A DNA stretch of 64,000 bases from Nipponacmea schrenckii (Eukaryota; Mollusca; Gastropoda; Lottiidae): NCBI GenBank assembly GCA_030562195.1, contig JAUJPP010000003.1:24831398-24895397 (forward strand), read 5' to 3'. The notes under the pieces were generated by a model that was not told the DNA's origin, made no database searches, and was given only the letters and a program-made list of their open reading frames with translations. The position numbers and the translations under genes are program-made. Below are positions 1 through 11,100 of this stretch, piece after piece; the stretch's first letter is position 1, and every line of letters begins with the position of its first letter.

Positions 1-104
1 ATAAGTCGTGCCTTTACTTTCTCTCTGAAAAATAAAGTCAAATCAATACAGTGTAACCTGCCAAATTACAACATCTGAATATTACTAAATCTTTTATTTT
101 AAAA
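1..104. other. AT-rich flank, nothing recognised
   Basis: No gene or clear repeat boundary is visible before the 5' motif of the first large element at 105. Confidence 0.5.
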
Positions 105-2947
105 GATAGCTTGCCAGGCAAGGTAACATACGCCCACTGGCAGCATTAAATTTGAAAAAGACATAGAGCAATGAATTAAAAAACATTCATTAAATGGATA
201 TTAAAGTCAAGGGCAAAAACTCAAAAACTGTTCATGGAAAATCGTAAAATTAAAACTTGACCACCATCTTATCTACAGTCAATACTGGTCATGCGGTCAC
301 CTCTATTCAGCGTGACCCTGATCTAACGGTCATTCAAATTTCCTCCCTTGCGATTTTCAATTAAATTTACCTGTATTTAGCACCAACCTGACTAACCCAC
401 TAACGGTCAATCAGTTTTATCCCAAGCAGTCATATAATCCTGTTAATTAACGGCCAATTGACGGGTGAAATACAATCAGATTGAATCCACGATGTTCAAT
501 TGACCTTGACTTCTTTGATCATGTGTCGGCTTTTTTTATTACTTAATCTTAATCCTGACATTTTACTTATTAAGCATCAAATTGGATATTGACATGTAAA
601 CATGTGTGTATTTCCCCCCTCATCACGACTTCCTCGGAGGAACAACGTAAACATGACGAAGAAAATGTCGGCCCTCACATATAAAAATTCTTGACGATGA
701 GAATTCTTGTTTTTAACAGTTATAAAATTGACAGAAAGTTTAATTAAATGTCATTGGCAGGTTATTTACTATTGAAATTTTCCTATTCCTTGCAAAAAAT
801 GCTCACACCAAGTTTCATCAAAATCCATTGAAAATTGTAGCTTATACTTTGTCTACAACAAATATAGAGGCAGGGGCAATAACTCCAAAACTGTTTATTG
901 CAAAATCGTCCAAATCGAACTTGACTGCCGTCTTATCAATTCCAATGCTCATACCAAGTTTCATTAAAATCCATAGACAATTGTAGCTTCTATAGTGTCT
1001 ACAGAAAATGAATTTTTACCCAATTTTACTTAGTCAAGGGCAATTACTCATAAACTATTCATCCAAAAATCGTCAAATTTGAATCTGACCACTGCTTATC
1101 AATTCCAATGCTCATACCAAGTTTCATTCAAATGCATTGAAAATTGTAGTTTCTATTGCATCAACAATAAATTTCGACGTGATGTAAATAACAAATATAT
1201 TGTAATGATGGCAATAACTCAAAAACAGTTCAACGAATAATCTTCAAATTCAAAGTTGACCGCCGTCTTATCAATTCCAATGCTCACACCAAGTTTCATT
1301 ATAATCCATTGAAAATTGTAGCCTCTATTGTGTCTACAACAAATGTAGAGGCAGGGGCAATAACTCAAAAGCTGTTTATCGAAAAATTGTCGAAATCGAA
1401 CTTGACTGCTTCTATAGTGTCTACAACAAATGTTGACGGACCGACAGACCGACGGACAGGGGCAACAACAATATACGTCCACATATTCATGTGGGCGTAT
1501 AAAAATCTGTTCATTCGATAATTTCCATACATGCATACCAAGTTTCATTAAGATTGGATAAAAACTCTAGCCTCTATCTTGGATACAACCCAAATTTGAC
1601 GCGTTTTTACTGAGTCAAGGGCAAGAACTCAAAATCCGTTCATTCGATATTTCCATTTTCAAACTTGACTGAGAACTGATCAATATATACATATATACCA
1701 AGTTTCATTAAGATCGGATAAAAACTGTAGCCTCTATCGTGGTTACAACCCAAATTTGACGCGTTTTTACTAAGTCAAGGGCAATAACTCAAAATCCGTT
1801 TATTCGATAATTTCCATTTTCGAACTTGACCGAGATATCATCAATATATACATGTATACCAAATTCATTAGGATCGGATAAAAACTGTAGCCTCTATCGT
1901 GGTTACAACCCAAATTTGACGCATTTTTACTAAGTCAAGGGCAATAACTCAAAATCCCTTTATTCGATAATTTCCATTTTCGAACTTGACCGAGATATCA
2001 TCAATATATACATGTATACCAAGTTTCATTAGGATCGGATAAAAACTGTAGCCTCTATCGTTGATAGAATCCAAATTTGACGCGTTTTTACTAAGTCAAG
2101 GGCAATAACTCAAAAACCGTTCATTCGATAACTTACATTTTTAAACTTGACCGAGATATCATCAATATATACATGTATACCAAGTTTCATTAAGATCGGA
2201 TAAAAACTGTAGTCTCTATTGTGGATACAACCCAAATTTGACGCGTTTTTACTAAGTCAAGTGCAATGACTCAAAAACCGTTCATGCGATAATTTCCATT
2301 TTCGAACTTGACCGAGATCTGATCAATACATACATATATACCAAGTTTCATTAAGATCAGATAAAAACTGTAGCCTCTATCGTGGATACAACCCAAATTT
2401 GACGCCGTTTTACTAAGTCAAGGAGAATAACTCAAAATCCGTTCATTCGATAATTACATTTTTGAACTTGACCAAGATATCATCAATATATACATGTATA
2501 CCAAGTTTCATTAAGACGGATAAAAACTGTAGCCTCTATCGTGGATACAACCCAAATTTGACGCGTTTTTACTAAGTCAAGGGCAATAACTCAAAAACCG
2601 TTCATTCGATAATTTACATTTTTGAACTTGACCGGGATATCATCAATATATACATGTATACCAAGTTTCATTAAGATCGGATAAAAACTGTAGTCTCTAT
2701 TGTGGATACAACCCAAATTTGACGCGTTTTTACTAAGTCAAGTGCAATGACTCAAAAACCGTTCATGCGATAATTTCCATTTTCGAACTTGACCGAGATA
2801 TCATCAATATTTACATGTATACCAAGTTTCATTAAGATTGGATAAAAACTGTAGTCTCTATTGTGGATACAACAAATGTGGACGGATGGCCGGACGGACG
2901 GGGGCGATGGCAATATACATCCACATTTCCATGTGGGCGTATAAAAA
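105..2947 (+). mobile_element. Composite pearl-like element, copy 1
   Basis: The 5' end carries GATAGCTTGCCAGGCAAGG followed by CATACGCCCACTGGCAGCA. The first six bases of CTTGCC-A-GGCAAG pair around a one-base centre. The body is made of diverged ~160-180-bp units built on ACCAAGTTTCATTAARATC, ...GTAGCYTCTAT... and AAGTCAAGGGCAATAACTC. A first 3' end (GACGGACCGACAGACCGACGG, then a hairpin ending GTGGGCGTATAAAAA) is at 1491-1505. A second core array follows directly, with a second (ACGG)-like tract and the same 3' end at 2933-2947. The order 5' motif, ~160-bp cores, ACGG tract, 3' hairpin is what I recall of non-autonomous bivalve pearl elements. All open frames here are chance or repeat-derived. 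Strand is assigned by the 5' to 3' motif order. Confidence 0.75.
1537..2870 (+). repeat. ~161-bp tandem core array
   Basis: The motif ACCAAGTTTCATTA starts at 1537, 1697, 1858, 2018, 2179, 2340, 2500, 2660 and 2820/2821, so nine units have a spacing of 160-161 bases. Unit similarity is high and local indels are few. The adjacent units at 780-1500 are more diverged and belong to a different core subtype. The period matches the ~160-bp satellite/core units reported in bivalves (from memory, the BIV160 group). Confidence 0.85.
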
Positions 2948-3472
2948 CGATTTTAAAAATTAAATGTCAACGGCAAGAATGAGATAATAAAACAGGAGAT
3001 TAGACTAAGTCATTAATCAATAGATTGGTTGGTGTTTGTAAATCACAGCAAAATATCACAGAACGGAAATTATGAGAAATGATCATAAATCTGGTATTTA
3101 ATCGATGAAATGATATCTGGGAGAATATGCTCTAAAACAAGACTGTCACGATTTGGTTTTACACAATGTGAAGTAGACTGGTACCTTAAAGGGATACTGC
3201 GTTTTGGCATGAACATGAAATTTTCATTGTCAAGATTGGTCAATATTAGTATGTATTCATCAGTAAACTTACCTGGTGTCATAAAGTAACAGAATCAGAA
3301 TATAGTCAAAATGGCCCCTAAAAAAATAGTCAAAATGGCCCAAAAATTACTCTTTGGTTTCAACCAAATTTTATGTCAAAATGGCCCCTGGAGAAAAGTC
3401 AAAATGACCTCAAGACATTTTGGCCAGGGGCCATTTTGACTATAACCCACATAATCCCTTAAAATCTTAAAA
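2948..3472. other. Spacer between the two composite elements
   Basis: No gene is seen. It contains a dispersed foldback-repeat fragment at about 3185-3285 (TTAAAGGGATACTGCG, then ATTCATCAGTAAACTTACC), shared with 57480-57840, and the small TA-flanked inverted-repeat element at 3301-3444. Confidence 0.6.
3301..3444. mobile_element. 144-bp MITE with TA target duplication
   Basis: The ends TATAGTCAAAATGGCCCCT and AGGGGCCATTTTGACTATA are perfect inverse complements. The flanking TA suggests a Tc1/mariner-type target duplication. Internally the motif AGTCAAAATGRCC recurs, so the element looks like a foldback of repeated ends. It has no coding capacity. Confidence 0.75.
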
Positions 3473-4112
3473 GATAGCTTGCCAGGCAAGATAACATACG
3501 CCCACTGGCAGCATTGAATTTGAAAAATAAATTGAGCAATGACTCAAAAACATTCACTAAATGGATAATGAAGTCAAGGGCAAAAACTCAAAAACTGTTC
3601 ATGGAAAATCGTCAAATTAAAACTAGAACACCTTCTTATCTATTTCAATACTCATACCAAGTTTCATAAAATCTATTAAAAAATTGTAGCTTATTTTGCA
3701 CCCACAAATATATTTGATGCAATATTACTAAGTCAAGGCAATAGGTCAAAAATCATTCGTTAAAAAAGTCGGAAATTCAAGTTTCATGAAAATCCTCTGA
3801 AAATTGGAGGATTTATTGCATCGAAACTAAACTTTTGACAAGATTTTACCATGTCAAGGGTAATAACTCAAAAAATGTTCATCAAAAAAATTGCCAAGTT
3901 CGAAGTTGACTTTTGTCTTATCAATTCCAATGCTCACACCAAATTTCATCAAAATCCATTGAAAATTGTAGCTTCAATTGAACCCACAATAAAATTTTGA
4001 CACAATCTTACTAAGTCAAGGGCAATAACTAAAAAACTGTTCATTGAAAAATCTTCAAATTCGAACTTGACTGTCGTCTTATCAATTCCAATGCTCCAAC
4101 AACAACTTTCAT

Positions 4113-4614
4113 TTAAAGAGGCCCAGGCTTGATTTTTAGGGGTCGTTTTGGGCCTTTGTTACATTAAAACAGTCCTCAGAAATACTCAAGCTCTAAGAAA
4201 ATCGCAAAATACCTTGAAATATACCTCAAACAAAAAATTTCACTTTTTAATTTTTTTTTTCCGTGCTGTACGCGGCTGGTCTCCAGTCAGTCTGAAAATT
4301 GTGTGTCCTGTTGACAAAGTCTACAATTGAAAATGCGTTGTAGTCTATTTATATAGATGACCGCTATTGCACGACGGGAATGATAACTCTTTGATTATCA
4401 GGACGAACCGTTTTCCAATATGGCGGGACGTTCGTTATTTCTTACGACATTATGAATTTTTAAAACATGGATAATTATGGATACACATGGATTTGAAGGC
4501 TCAAATTTCAAAGGCAAGCTCTGTAGACTATTTCTGATTAGCTAACCAAAAGATTTCATGTGTTTGAGGCTGTCGGATGATTGTCCGAAACAAATAAAGC
4601 CTGGGCCCCTTTAA
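4113..4614. mobile_element. ~502-bp MITE inserted in a core unit
   Basis: The ends TTAAAGAGGCCCAGGC and GCCTGGGCCCCTTTAA form 16-bp inverted repeats with one mismatch. Left of it the pearl core breaks after ...CTTTCAT, and right of it the core resumes at ATCCATTGAAAATTGTAG, so the empty site can be read from neighbouring units. TTAA or TTTAAA is duplicated at the ends, a piggyBac-like preference. No transposase frame is seen, so it is non-autonomous. Confidence 0.72.
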
Positions 4615-5310
4615 ATCCATTGAAAATTGTAGCTTCTATTTTGTCAACAACAAATTTAGAGGCAGGGGCAATAACTCCAAAACTGTTTATCGCAAAATTG
4701 TCCCAATCGAACTTGATTGCCGTCTTATCAATTCCAATGCTCATACCAAGTTTCATTAAAATCCATAGATAATTGTAGCTTCTATAGTGTCTACAGAAAA
4801 TGAATTTTTACGCAATTTTACTTAGTCAAGGGCAATTAATCATAAACTATTCATCAAAAAATCATCAAATTGGAACTTGACCACCGCCTTATCAATTCCA
4901 ATGCTCATGCCAAGTTTCATTCAAATGCATTGAAAATTGTAGCTTCTATTGCATCAACATAAATTTTGACGTGATGTTAATAAGTCAAGGGCAATAACTC
5001 AAAAACAGTTCATCGAAAATCTTCAAATTCGAACGTGACCGCCGTCTTATCAATTCCAATGCTCACACCCAGTTTCATTAAAATCCATTGAAAATTGTAG
5101 CTTCTATTGTGTCTACAACAAATATAGAAGCAGGGGCAATATCTCAAAAACTGTTTATCGAAAAATCGTCCAAATCCAACTTGATTTCCGTCTTATCAAT
5201 ACCAATGCTCATACCAAGTTTCATTAAAATCCATAGAAAATTGTAGCTTCTATAGTGTCTACAACAAATGTTGACGGACCGACAGACAGACGGACAGGGG
5301 CGACAACAAT

Positions 5311-5428
5311 ATTATCGAATGAACGGATTTTTATACGCCCACATGAATATGTGTAATACGCCCACATGAATATGTGGACGTATTACACATATTCATGTGG
5401 GCGTATAAAAATCCGTTCATTCGATAAT
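5311..5428. repeat. 118-bp near-perfect palindrome
   Basis: Bases 5311-5360 are the exact inverse complement of 5379-5428 (50-bp arms). The 18-base centre is itself nearly palindromic (CCACAT-GAAT-ATGTGG). The arms contain the pearl 3' end in both orientations. It may be a real inverted junction or an assembly foldback. Confidence 0.9.
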
Positions 5429-6034
5429 TTCCATACATACCAAGTTTCATTAAGATTGGATATAAACTTTAGCCTCTATCGTGGATACAACCCAAATTGT
5501 CAAGGGCAATAACTCAAAATCTGTTCAGTCGACATGACGTATTACAATATTCGAACTTGACGATAAAAATCTGTTCATTGATAATTTACCATTACATACC
5601 AAGTTTCATTAAGATTGGATATAAACTTTAGCCTCTATCGTGGATACAACCCAAATTTGACGCGTTTTTACTAAGTCAAAGGCAATAACTCAAAAACCGT
5701 TCATGCAAAAATTTCCATTTCTGGAACTTGACAGAGATATCCTTAATATAGACATGTATACCAAGTTTCATTAAGATCGGATAAAAACTGTAGCCTCTAT
5801 CGTGGATAAAACTCAAATTTGACACGTTTTTACTAAGTCAAGGGCAATAACTCAAAAACCGTTCATGGGATAATTTCCTTTTTTGAACTTGACCGAGATA
5901 TCATCAATATATACATGTATACCAAGTTTCATTAAGATTCACTGTGATCACCATTATCTTCTTCATGATTGGTTTGGATGTTCAATCATTATTATTAGTT
6001 TTATGGTGCACATTTCCATGTGGGCGTATAAAAA

Positions 6035-6280
6035 CTCACCAACTAAGTCATTTTTGTAAAACGATTAATAAATTTGTTAAGCTCTTTTCAATAATCAAAT
6101 ACATCTTTCTGAATAAGTACTTAGTTTTTTGGATATTTATTTTTTTATGTAATTTATGGCAGCAGGTTTATCTACAGATGAATAGAGCTTTTTTTGGCCA
6201 TGTTTAAAATTTTCAATTTTTATGTTTATTCTAAGACCAATTCCTTTAATTTGACAAGCATCTTTGTTTTAAATACTCAC
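6035..6280. repeat. Dispersed repeat fragment next to exon
   Basis: The stretch at about 6155-6255 (GCAGCAGGTTTATCTACAG ... TTTATGTTTATTCTAAGACC ... CCTTTAA) recurs diverged at 34625-34720 and 57725-57835, so it is a dispersed element fragment. On the minus strand it is intron sequence just after the donor of the exon at 6281-6661. Confidence 0.5.
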
Positions 6281-6661
6281 AGCATCTTCCATCATTTCTC
6301 TAGCTTCCATAAACTTGTCGCTAATGGTTTCTATTTCTTTCTTCAGTTCACTCTCTTCTTTTTCTAAACCGTTTGATGTGTATAAAAGCACTTTAGTTAT
6401 ACTCAAAGTTCTACTTGTTCTGACACCGTCTAAATTTGATCTTAAAAATATCTGATCGATATGTCGACTGGGCCTATATGATGTGAACATTCTAGAGTTG
6501 AAGTTCTGTACGACTTTAGGACTAATATAACAAACGGTATGTCCAGGCCCTAAATTCAAACTTCTCATTCCAACAGAAGTACCGGTACATGCTTTTAGTT
6601 TCAAAGACGTTTTGACACCTTCAAACCGCCAAAACGCTAGTCGAAATTTTAAACAAGCCAT
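6281..6661 (-). CDS. First exon of unidentified, possibly mitochondrial protein
   Basis: The minus-strand frame starts with ATG at 6661 and runs 127 codons to a good splice donor: GAAGATGCT, then GTGAGT at 6280-6275, phase 0. The N-terminus (MACLKFRLAFWRF...) is rich in basic, hydrophobic and hydroxylated residues with no early acids, which suggests a mitochondrial presequence. The C-terminal part (residues ~100-127, with KKEIETISDKFMEAREMMED) is a charged, probably coiled-coil helix. No later exons are visible among the repeats at 1-6268, so the gene should continue to the left of the window. It lies head-to-head with the USP gene, with only a few hundred bases between starts. I do not recognise the family. 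A frame of this length with a matching donor in AT-rich DNA is unlikely by chance. Confidence 0.65.
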
Positions 6662-6897
6662 ATTAATCGCTATTCACTTCTGAACGCTAAATGATTATAT
6701 TTGGCAATACAGTGATCTGCTCAAAAAAGAACAACTAAGAACATAAAGCTATTGATTTCTCGACAATGTTGACTCTACTTTCGCTTTACAAGACACCCGG
6801 ATGTAATTTCACCGGAACCGGAAGTGAGAAACGAAAACCGTGTTTCGTCGATGCCAGAAATATTTGAATAAAAATCTTGTTTTAGCACAAAATCCAG
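6662..6897. promoter_or_regulatory. Divergent promoter and USP 5' UTR exon
   Basis: This interval separates the minus-strand ATG at 6661 from a plus-strand donor-like AATCCAG|GTATGT ending at 6897. It is richer in CG dinucleotides than its surroundings (for example CACCGGAACCGGAAGTGAG near 6808, containing CCGGAAGT, an ETS-type core). It is probably a shared bidirectional promoter with the non-coding first exon of the USP gene. No TATA box is evident. The exon 5' end is not determined. Confidence 0.45.
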
Positions 6898-8050
6898 GTA
6901 TGTATGTAAAGGATTATTTAAATAACTACGGAGACTTCCACCGGAAGACATATTCTTCAAACTGATACCAATGTTTAGTGGAAATATGCCACAGAAACCT
7001 TACAAATCGCAATTTTCACCGGCGATGCCGAATCAACGTGGTTCATCCGAGACAAATTTTCATCTCAAATTTTAGAAATTTGATCCATACTAAATTTATA
7101 TGTATTGATCCCCTGATTCTACATGTTCAGTATGTATTTTTAATCATAGTCGTTAATCTCTTGTCGTTTCCAAAGTATTATATTTTACCCTCCAAAATGT
7201 CGAAATGGAACGAAATTGACAGCATCTCCATAACGACAAGATGGCATCACGTCATCCTCTTCAGCAGAAAATATGACGGTATCTTAGCAATTTAGTTAGA
7301 CTTCTACTACAGAGCTAGAATTTTTTCTAAACTTTTTTCCAAGTGATTTAAAGTTGGAGATATTTATCAATTGTGTTCAATTTCAAGATTTCTTGGATAA
7401 AAATGTAGGTGTCCTTCTTAAGTTCAAATTTAAAATGATTTCTTGCCTTATTTTTTTCTTTTTTAACTTTTGAAATTTCTGACCCTGTCTGCTCAATCTG
7501 CAAAACTGAATTTGCTCTTTAAAACTTTCATGCCTAATCTCGGTCTTAAAATAGTTCTTAAAAGGGTCTTAAACAGCCTTTTTACCATCTGTGACTTATT
7601 TGGAAACTTTTGGCCCAAGTAAATTAATTTCTGCTAGTTTAAAATCAAAGCAAAACATCTGTTCCAATGTCTTTCAAAAGAAGAAGTTCTGCTTCTTTGA
7701 TAACATTTCTAGTTTCATTTGTTGATATTTGATAGAAAATGATTCAGAGTAAATAAAATCAACACAAAGCATGAAGATTAAACATTTTGAAGAAATCTGA
7801 ACATGAGCTTAAATGGCCTTTCTATGCCAACTTCAAAGTTTTGAAAATCTATCATTTAAATTAAAAAAATTAAATCTTGAGACTAGAAGCATGGTTTTTA
7901 TGTGGCTTATTTAAAAAATGAACCAGGCAACTGTCATCCAAATGTTGCTTTATAAAAACTAAAGGAATTCACATTCAGACAGGAAAAAATTAGTTCCAAA
8001 GTTCTCCTACAATTTTACACAGATCTTCTAACTCTTCTCCTTTCTTTCAG
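6898..8050 (+). other. USP intron 1 (5' UTR intron)
   Basis: The proposed donor at 6898 and the clear acceptor CTCCTTTCTTTCAG at 8050 bound this AT-rich intron. No gene is seen. Bases 7938-7952 match exactly one arm (CCAAATGTTGCTTTA) of the hairpin at 19867-19926. Confidence 0.5.
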
Positions 8051-8069
8051 GAGGGGATTTAAATTACCA

Positions 8070-8123
8070 ATGCTATGCCAGCTTGTGCTTCAGATAACAT
8101 CCCTAATCTCACAGAGAGTTTAA
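8070..8123 (+). other. Short overlapping upstream ORF in USP leader
   Basis: The first ATG after the splice acceptor, at 8070, opens an 18-codon frame (stop included) ending TAA at 8123. It overlaps the main start at 8075 in another frame. If the mRNA begins as proposed, this ATG could reduce initiation at 8075. Its context (ACCAATGC) is moderate. Confidence 0.4.
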
Positions 8124-11100
8124 GGAGTAACTTATCTGTTGGACAGGACATAGATCAGTCAGTGATATCGTCAGCAAAGAAAGCTTTACTTCATCAAATA
8201 AACTTCAAATCTGCTGTGAAATCACATAGTTTACAAATTGATTCATTAAGGACTAAATATATTCCGTTGAATCCTTCAAAAAATTATGGACCATCTTCTC
8301 TAGAACCAGGTTCTAATAGAGATAATTCATTTAAAGGTAAGTTGGAAGACCTCATTTAATGTGGGTTTGAATCATTCTGATCCTTATGATCGAAATGTGC
8401 AAAGGGAGATTATCTGATTTTTTGCTTTACCTGCTTATAATGCTTAATATCTGCTTTCCCTAGCAGTTTTAAAACTTAAAGTCAAATCTATGGAATTTAA
8501 TAAAAGCAAACATCAGCCTGTTTTTTTTTTCATTTTTAAAGAGACGAATCTTTAATCTCATTTTGTTAAAACATTAGTTTTGAAATATTTCAGGTAAAAT
8601 GAATGATCACAAACCCGAAAAGAGTGGCGAGGGACTGCCAAGTCCAAGAGTTGTTTTATATCCCGCAGAAAAGATTGCACTACAATGGAAGAAAATTCAC
8701 AAAGTAGGATCAGGATTGGAAAATATGGGCAATACTTGTTATGTCAATGCTCCATTACAGAGCTTGTGTTATACACCACCTTTAATTAACTACTGTTATA
8801 CTCAAGAACACTCTCTGCACTGTAAGTATTTAAGTATAAGCTTATAAGCTTGCAATTTTTATTTTCTCTAGGTGCTTATTTTATATTAGACAGAGCTAAC
8901 AAACTGCTTTTTTGGATGGAAAGGCATGGACATAGATATAATGATACTAAGGCTCTTTTAAAAAGGCAAAAGATCACATTTATTTATTGATTGAATATTT
9001 TAACAAGGAATAAGTCTTTTATGGGCTATGACCACTTAAAGTCATACACTGTCAATGATTTCAATTATTTGACTAAATTGGCTTTCAGTATTGATTTTTA
9101 GTGTCAATTAAATACTTTTATCAGATAAGGTCTAAAATTTCAATAATTATCATGAAATGGGAGATCATATAGATAAGATGTTATAATAATTTTCAGATCA
9201 GTGTCAAATATTAATTTTTTTTTTACAAAATTTGATTGTTTTTTAAATATAGTGGATTGAAGTTGAACATTATTATCTGATCAATATATAGAATTGATAA
9301 TAATTTCTTGTGCTACTGATAGTTACTTTTGATTATACAATTTATTCCATTTCCCATTTTTAAGTATCATTTCATTTCTTTAATCAGGTAAAAATCCAAG
9401 TACTTGCTTGATGTGTGAGTTTATTAGACATGTGAGAATGAATTTTGAAGGAAATAAGAACTTTTTGATACCATCTGGAATTTTTGCAAGAGTTAAGCAC
9501 AAGACAATTTGTAAGTATTATTTCCTCCTTTTCTATTAAGACCTCTTTTTATGTACTGGTAATTGTCCATATTTATTTCACATTAATATTTTGATTAATG
9601 ATTCTACCATAGGTTTCAGATATGAAATCCTCATCAGGATATTTTTGGAAGTGGATGTGAACTCTCTAATAGGAAGCTCTTATTTGCTCCTGAGAATAAT
9701 TCTTGTATGATAAATATCTCCATTCAATTTCAGCACCATTAAAACTATTTACTAATGGTAAACAAGAAGATGCCCATGAATTCTTGCGTTACATGATAGA
9801 TGGTATGCAAAAGTCTTGTTTAAATGGTTATAACAAGTGAGTAATATTGATGGTATTTGGTTATATGTTATAAGCATATTCTGAAAGACTATCAATGTGG
9901 CTAATAAAGCTAAAAATTTTCCATTTATGCAAATTTGTTAATAAGATTATACTTGTCAATATACTCATACATGAGCTTTATAGCAAAAATATTTCAAAAT
10001 CCAGTAAGCAGTTCTTTCGTATCAGTGTAAAGCAGCAGCCTTACTGATTGACTGTCACAAACAAATATGGAAATATAAGCTAATTGACTTATGTTCATTT
10101 TCAGACTAGATAGATACAGTAAAGAAACTACTGTCATTAACCAAATATTTGGTGGATTTTTACGCAGTCAAGGTAAGTAAATTATTTTCTAATAAATGAA
10201 GACGTGGGCTTGGTGTATAACAATGATTACTGTAATATCTATTTTAAAAGGTGACTCAACAGGCATTTTTGTAACACAACCTTAGTATTTTATATCTATA
10301 TTAACTGTTTGAAAAAAATTAGAGATTTTAAAAGAAAAGCTATTTGTATTTTGATTTGTGAATTTTTTTTCTTATAATTGTAGTTCTGTGTACAAGGTGC
10401 AAGAATAGATCTAATACCTATGATCCTTTTATGGACCTGTCCCTGGATCTCAGGGTGAGTAAGATTATATAAAATTGAGTAGTAGAAGAAACCCTATTGA
10501 TTTGCGAGGTTGTTATATGCCATCACTTGGTAATAAAACAGAGTGTATGGATATAAAATTCCTATATTATTCTTACTATTTCTGTTACACTCGCTGTTGT
10601 TCCATGATCAAGCATGTTATTGATCTTTCCTGGGTTTTCAGTTTCCAGTTCATACTGATATCCATGGGAAAAAAAGAAAGAATGTTATCTTCAAGGTATG
10701 ATTTGGGAAGCGTTGTGTCATTGCTGTTCTGAGTTATATCGTTTATTTTGAGTTATTTTGAATTTTGTTATGAATGGGACACAACTGTGTCTTACAGTCA
10801 AGCAATGATATTTATGAGCATCCTTGAACGTATGAAACAAATCACAATTTTTATGCTTATTGTTCATATTTTCAAATATTCTGGGTGCTCATATATATTG
10901 TTGCCTGACTACAGTGTCTAGAAAATGGTAATGAAAACTATGTTTAATGAATGATTTGATTAAATGAGTTTAAGTGCGAGATTTTATTTTTGTTCAGTTT
11001 TATAATGAATTATATATTAACACAGTAGAAGTTATCAGAAATGTAAACCTTTGTTGATGTTTTCAGAATAACACCAGTGTTGATAAATGTTTAGAGAAAT

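Larger units (their letters stand above)
3473..6034 (+). mobile_element. Composite pearl-like element, copy 2
   Basis: It opens with the same motif as copy 1 (GATAGCTTGCCAGGCAAG at 3473) and ends with GTGGGCGTATAAAAA at 6020-6034. Between them lie diverged core units, an ACGG/ACAG tract near 5275-5300, and an internal 3' end followed immediately by a second core type, exactly as in copy 1 (compare 1491-1545 with 5396-5455). The shared internal junction shows that both derive from one composite ancestor. Copy 2 is interrupted by an insertion at 4113-4614 and carries a long palindrome at the junction. Confidence 0.72.

Noticed and set aside
1219..1548. 109-codon minus-strand frame and its plus-strand partner (1309-1521)
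   Set aside because: Both lie inside pearl-like core repeats; similar frames recur in other copies with different breaks.
6775..6960. 61-codon minus-strand frame opposite the USP leader
   Set aside because: It has no splice or family support and overlaps the proposed promoter and leader exon.
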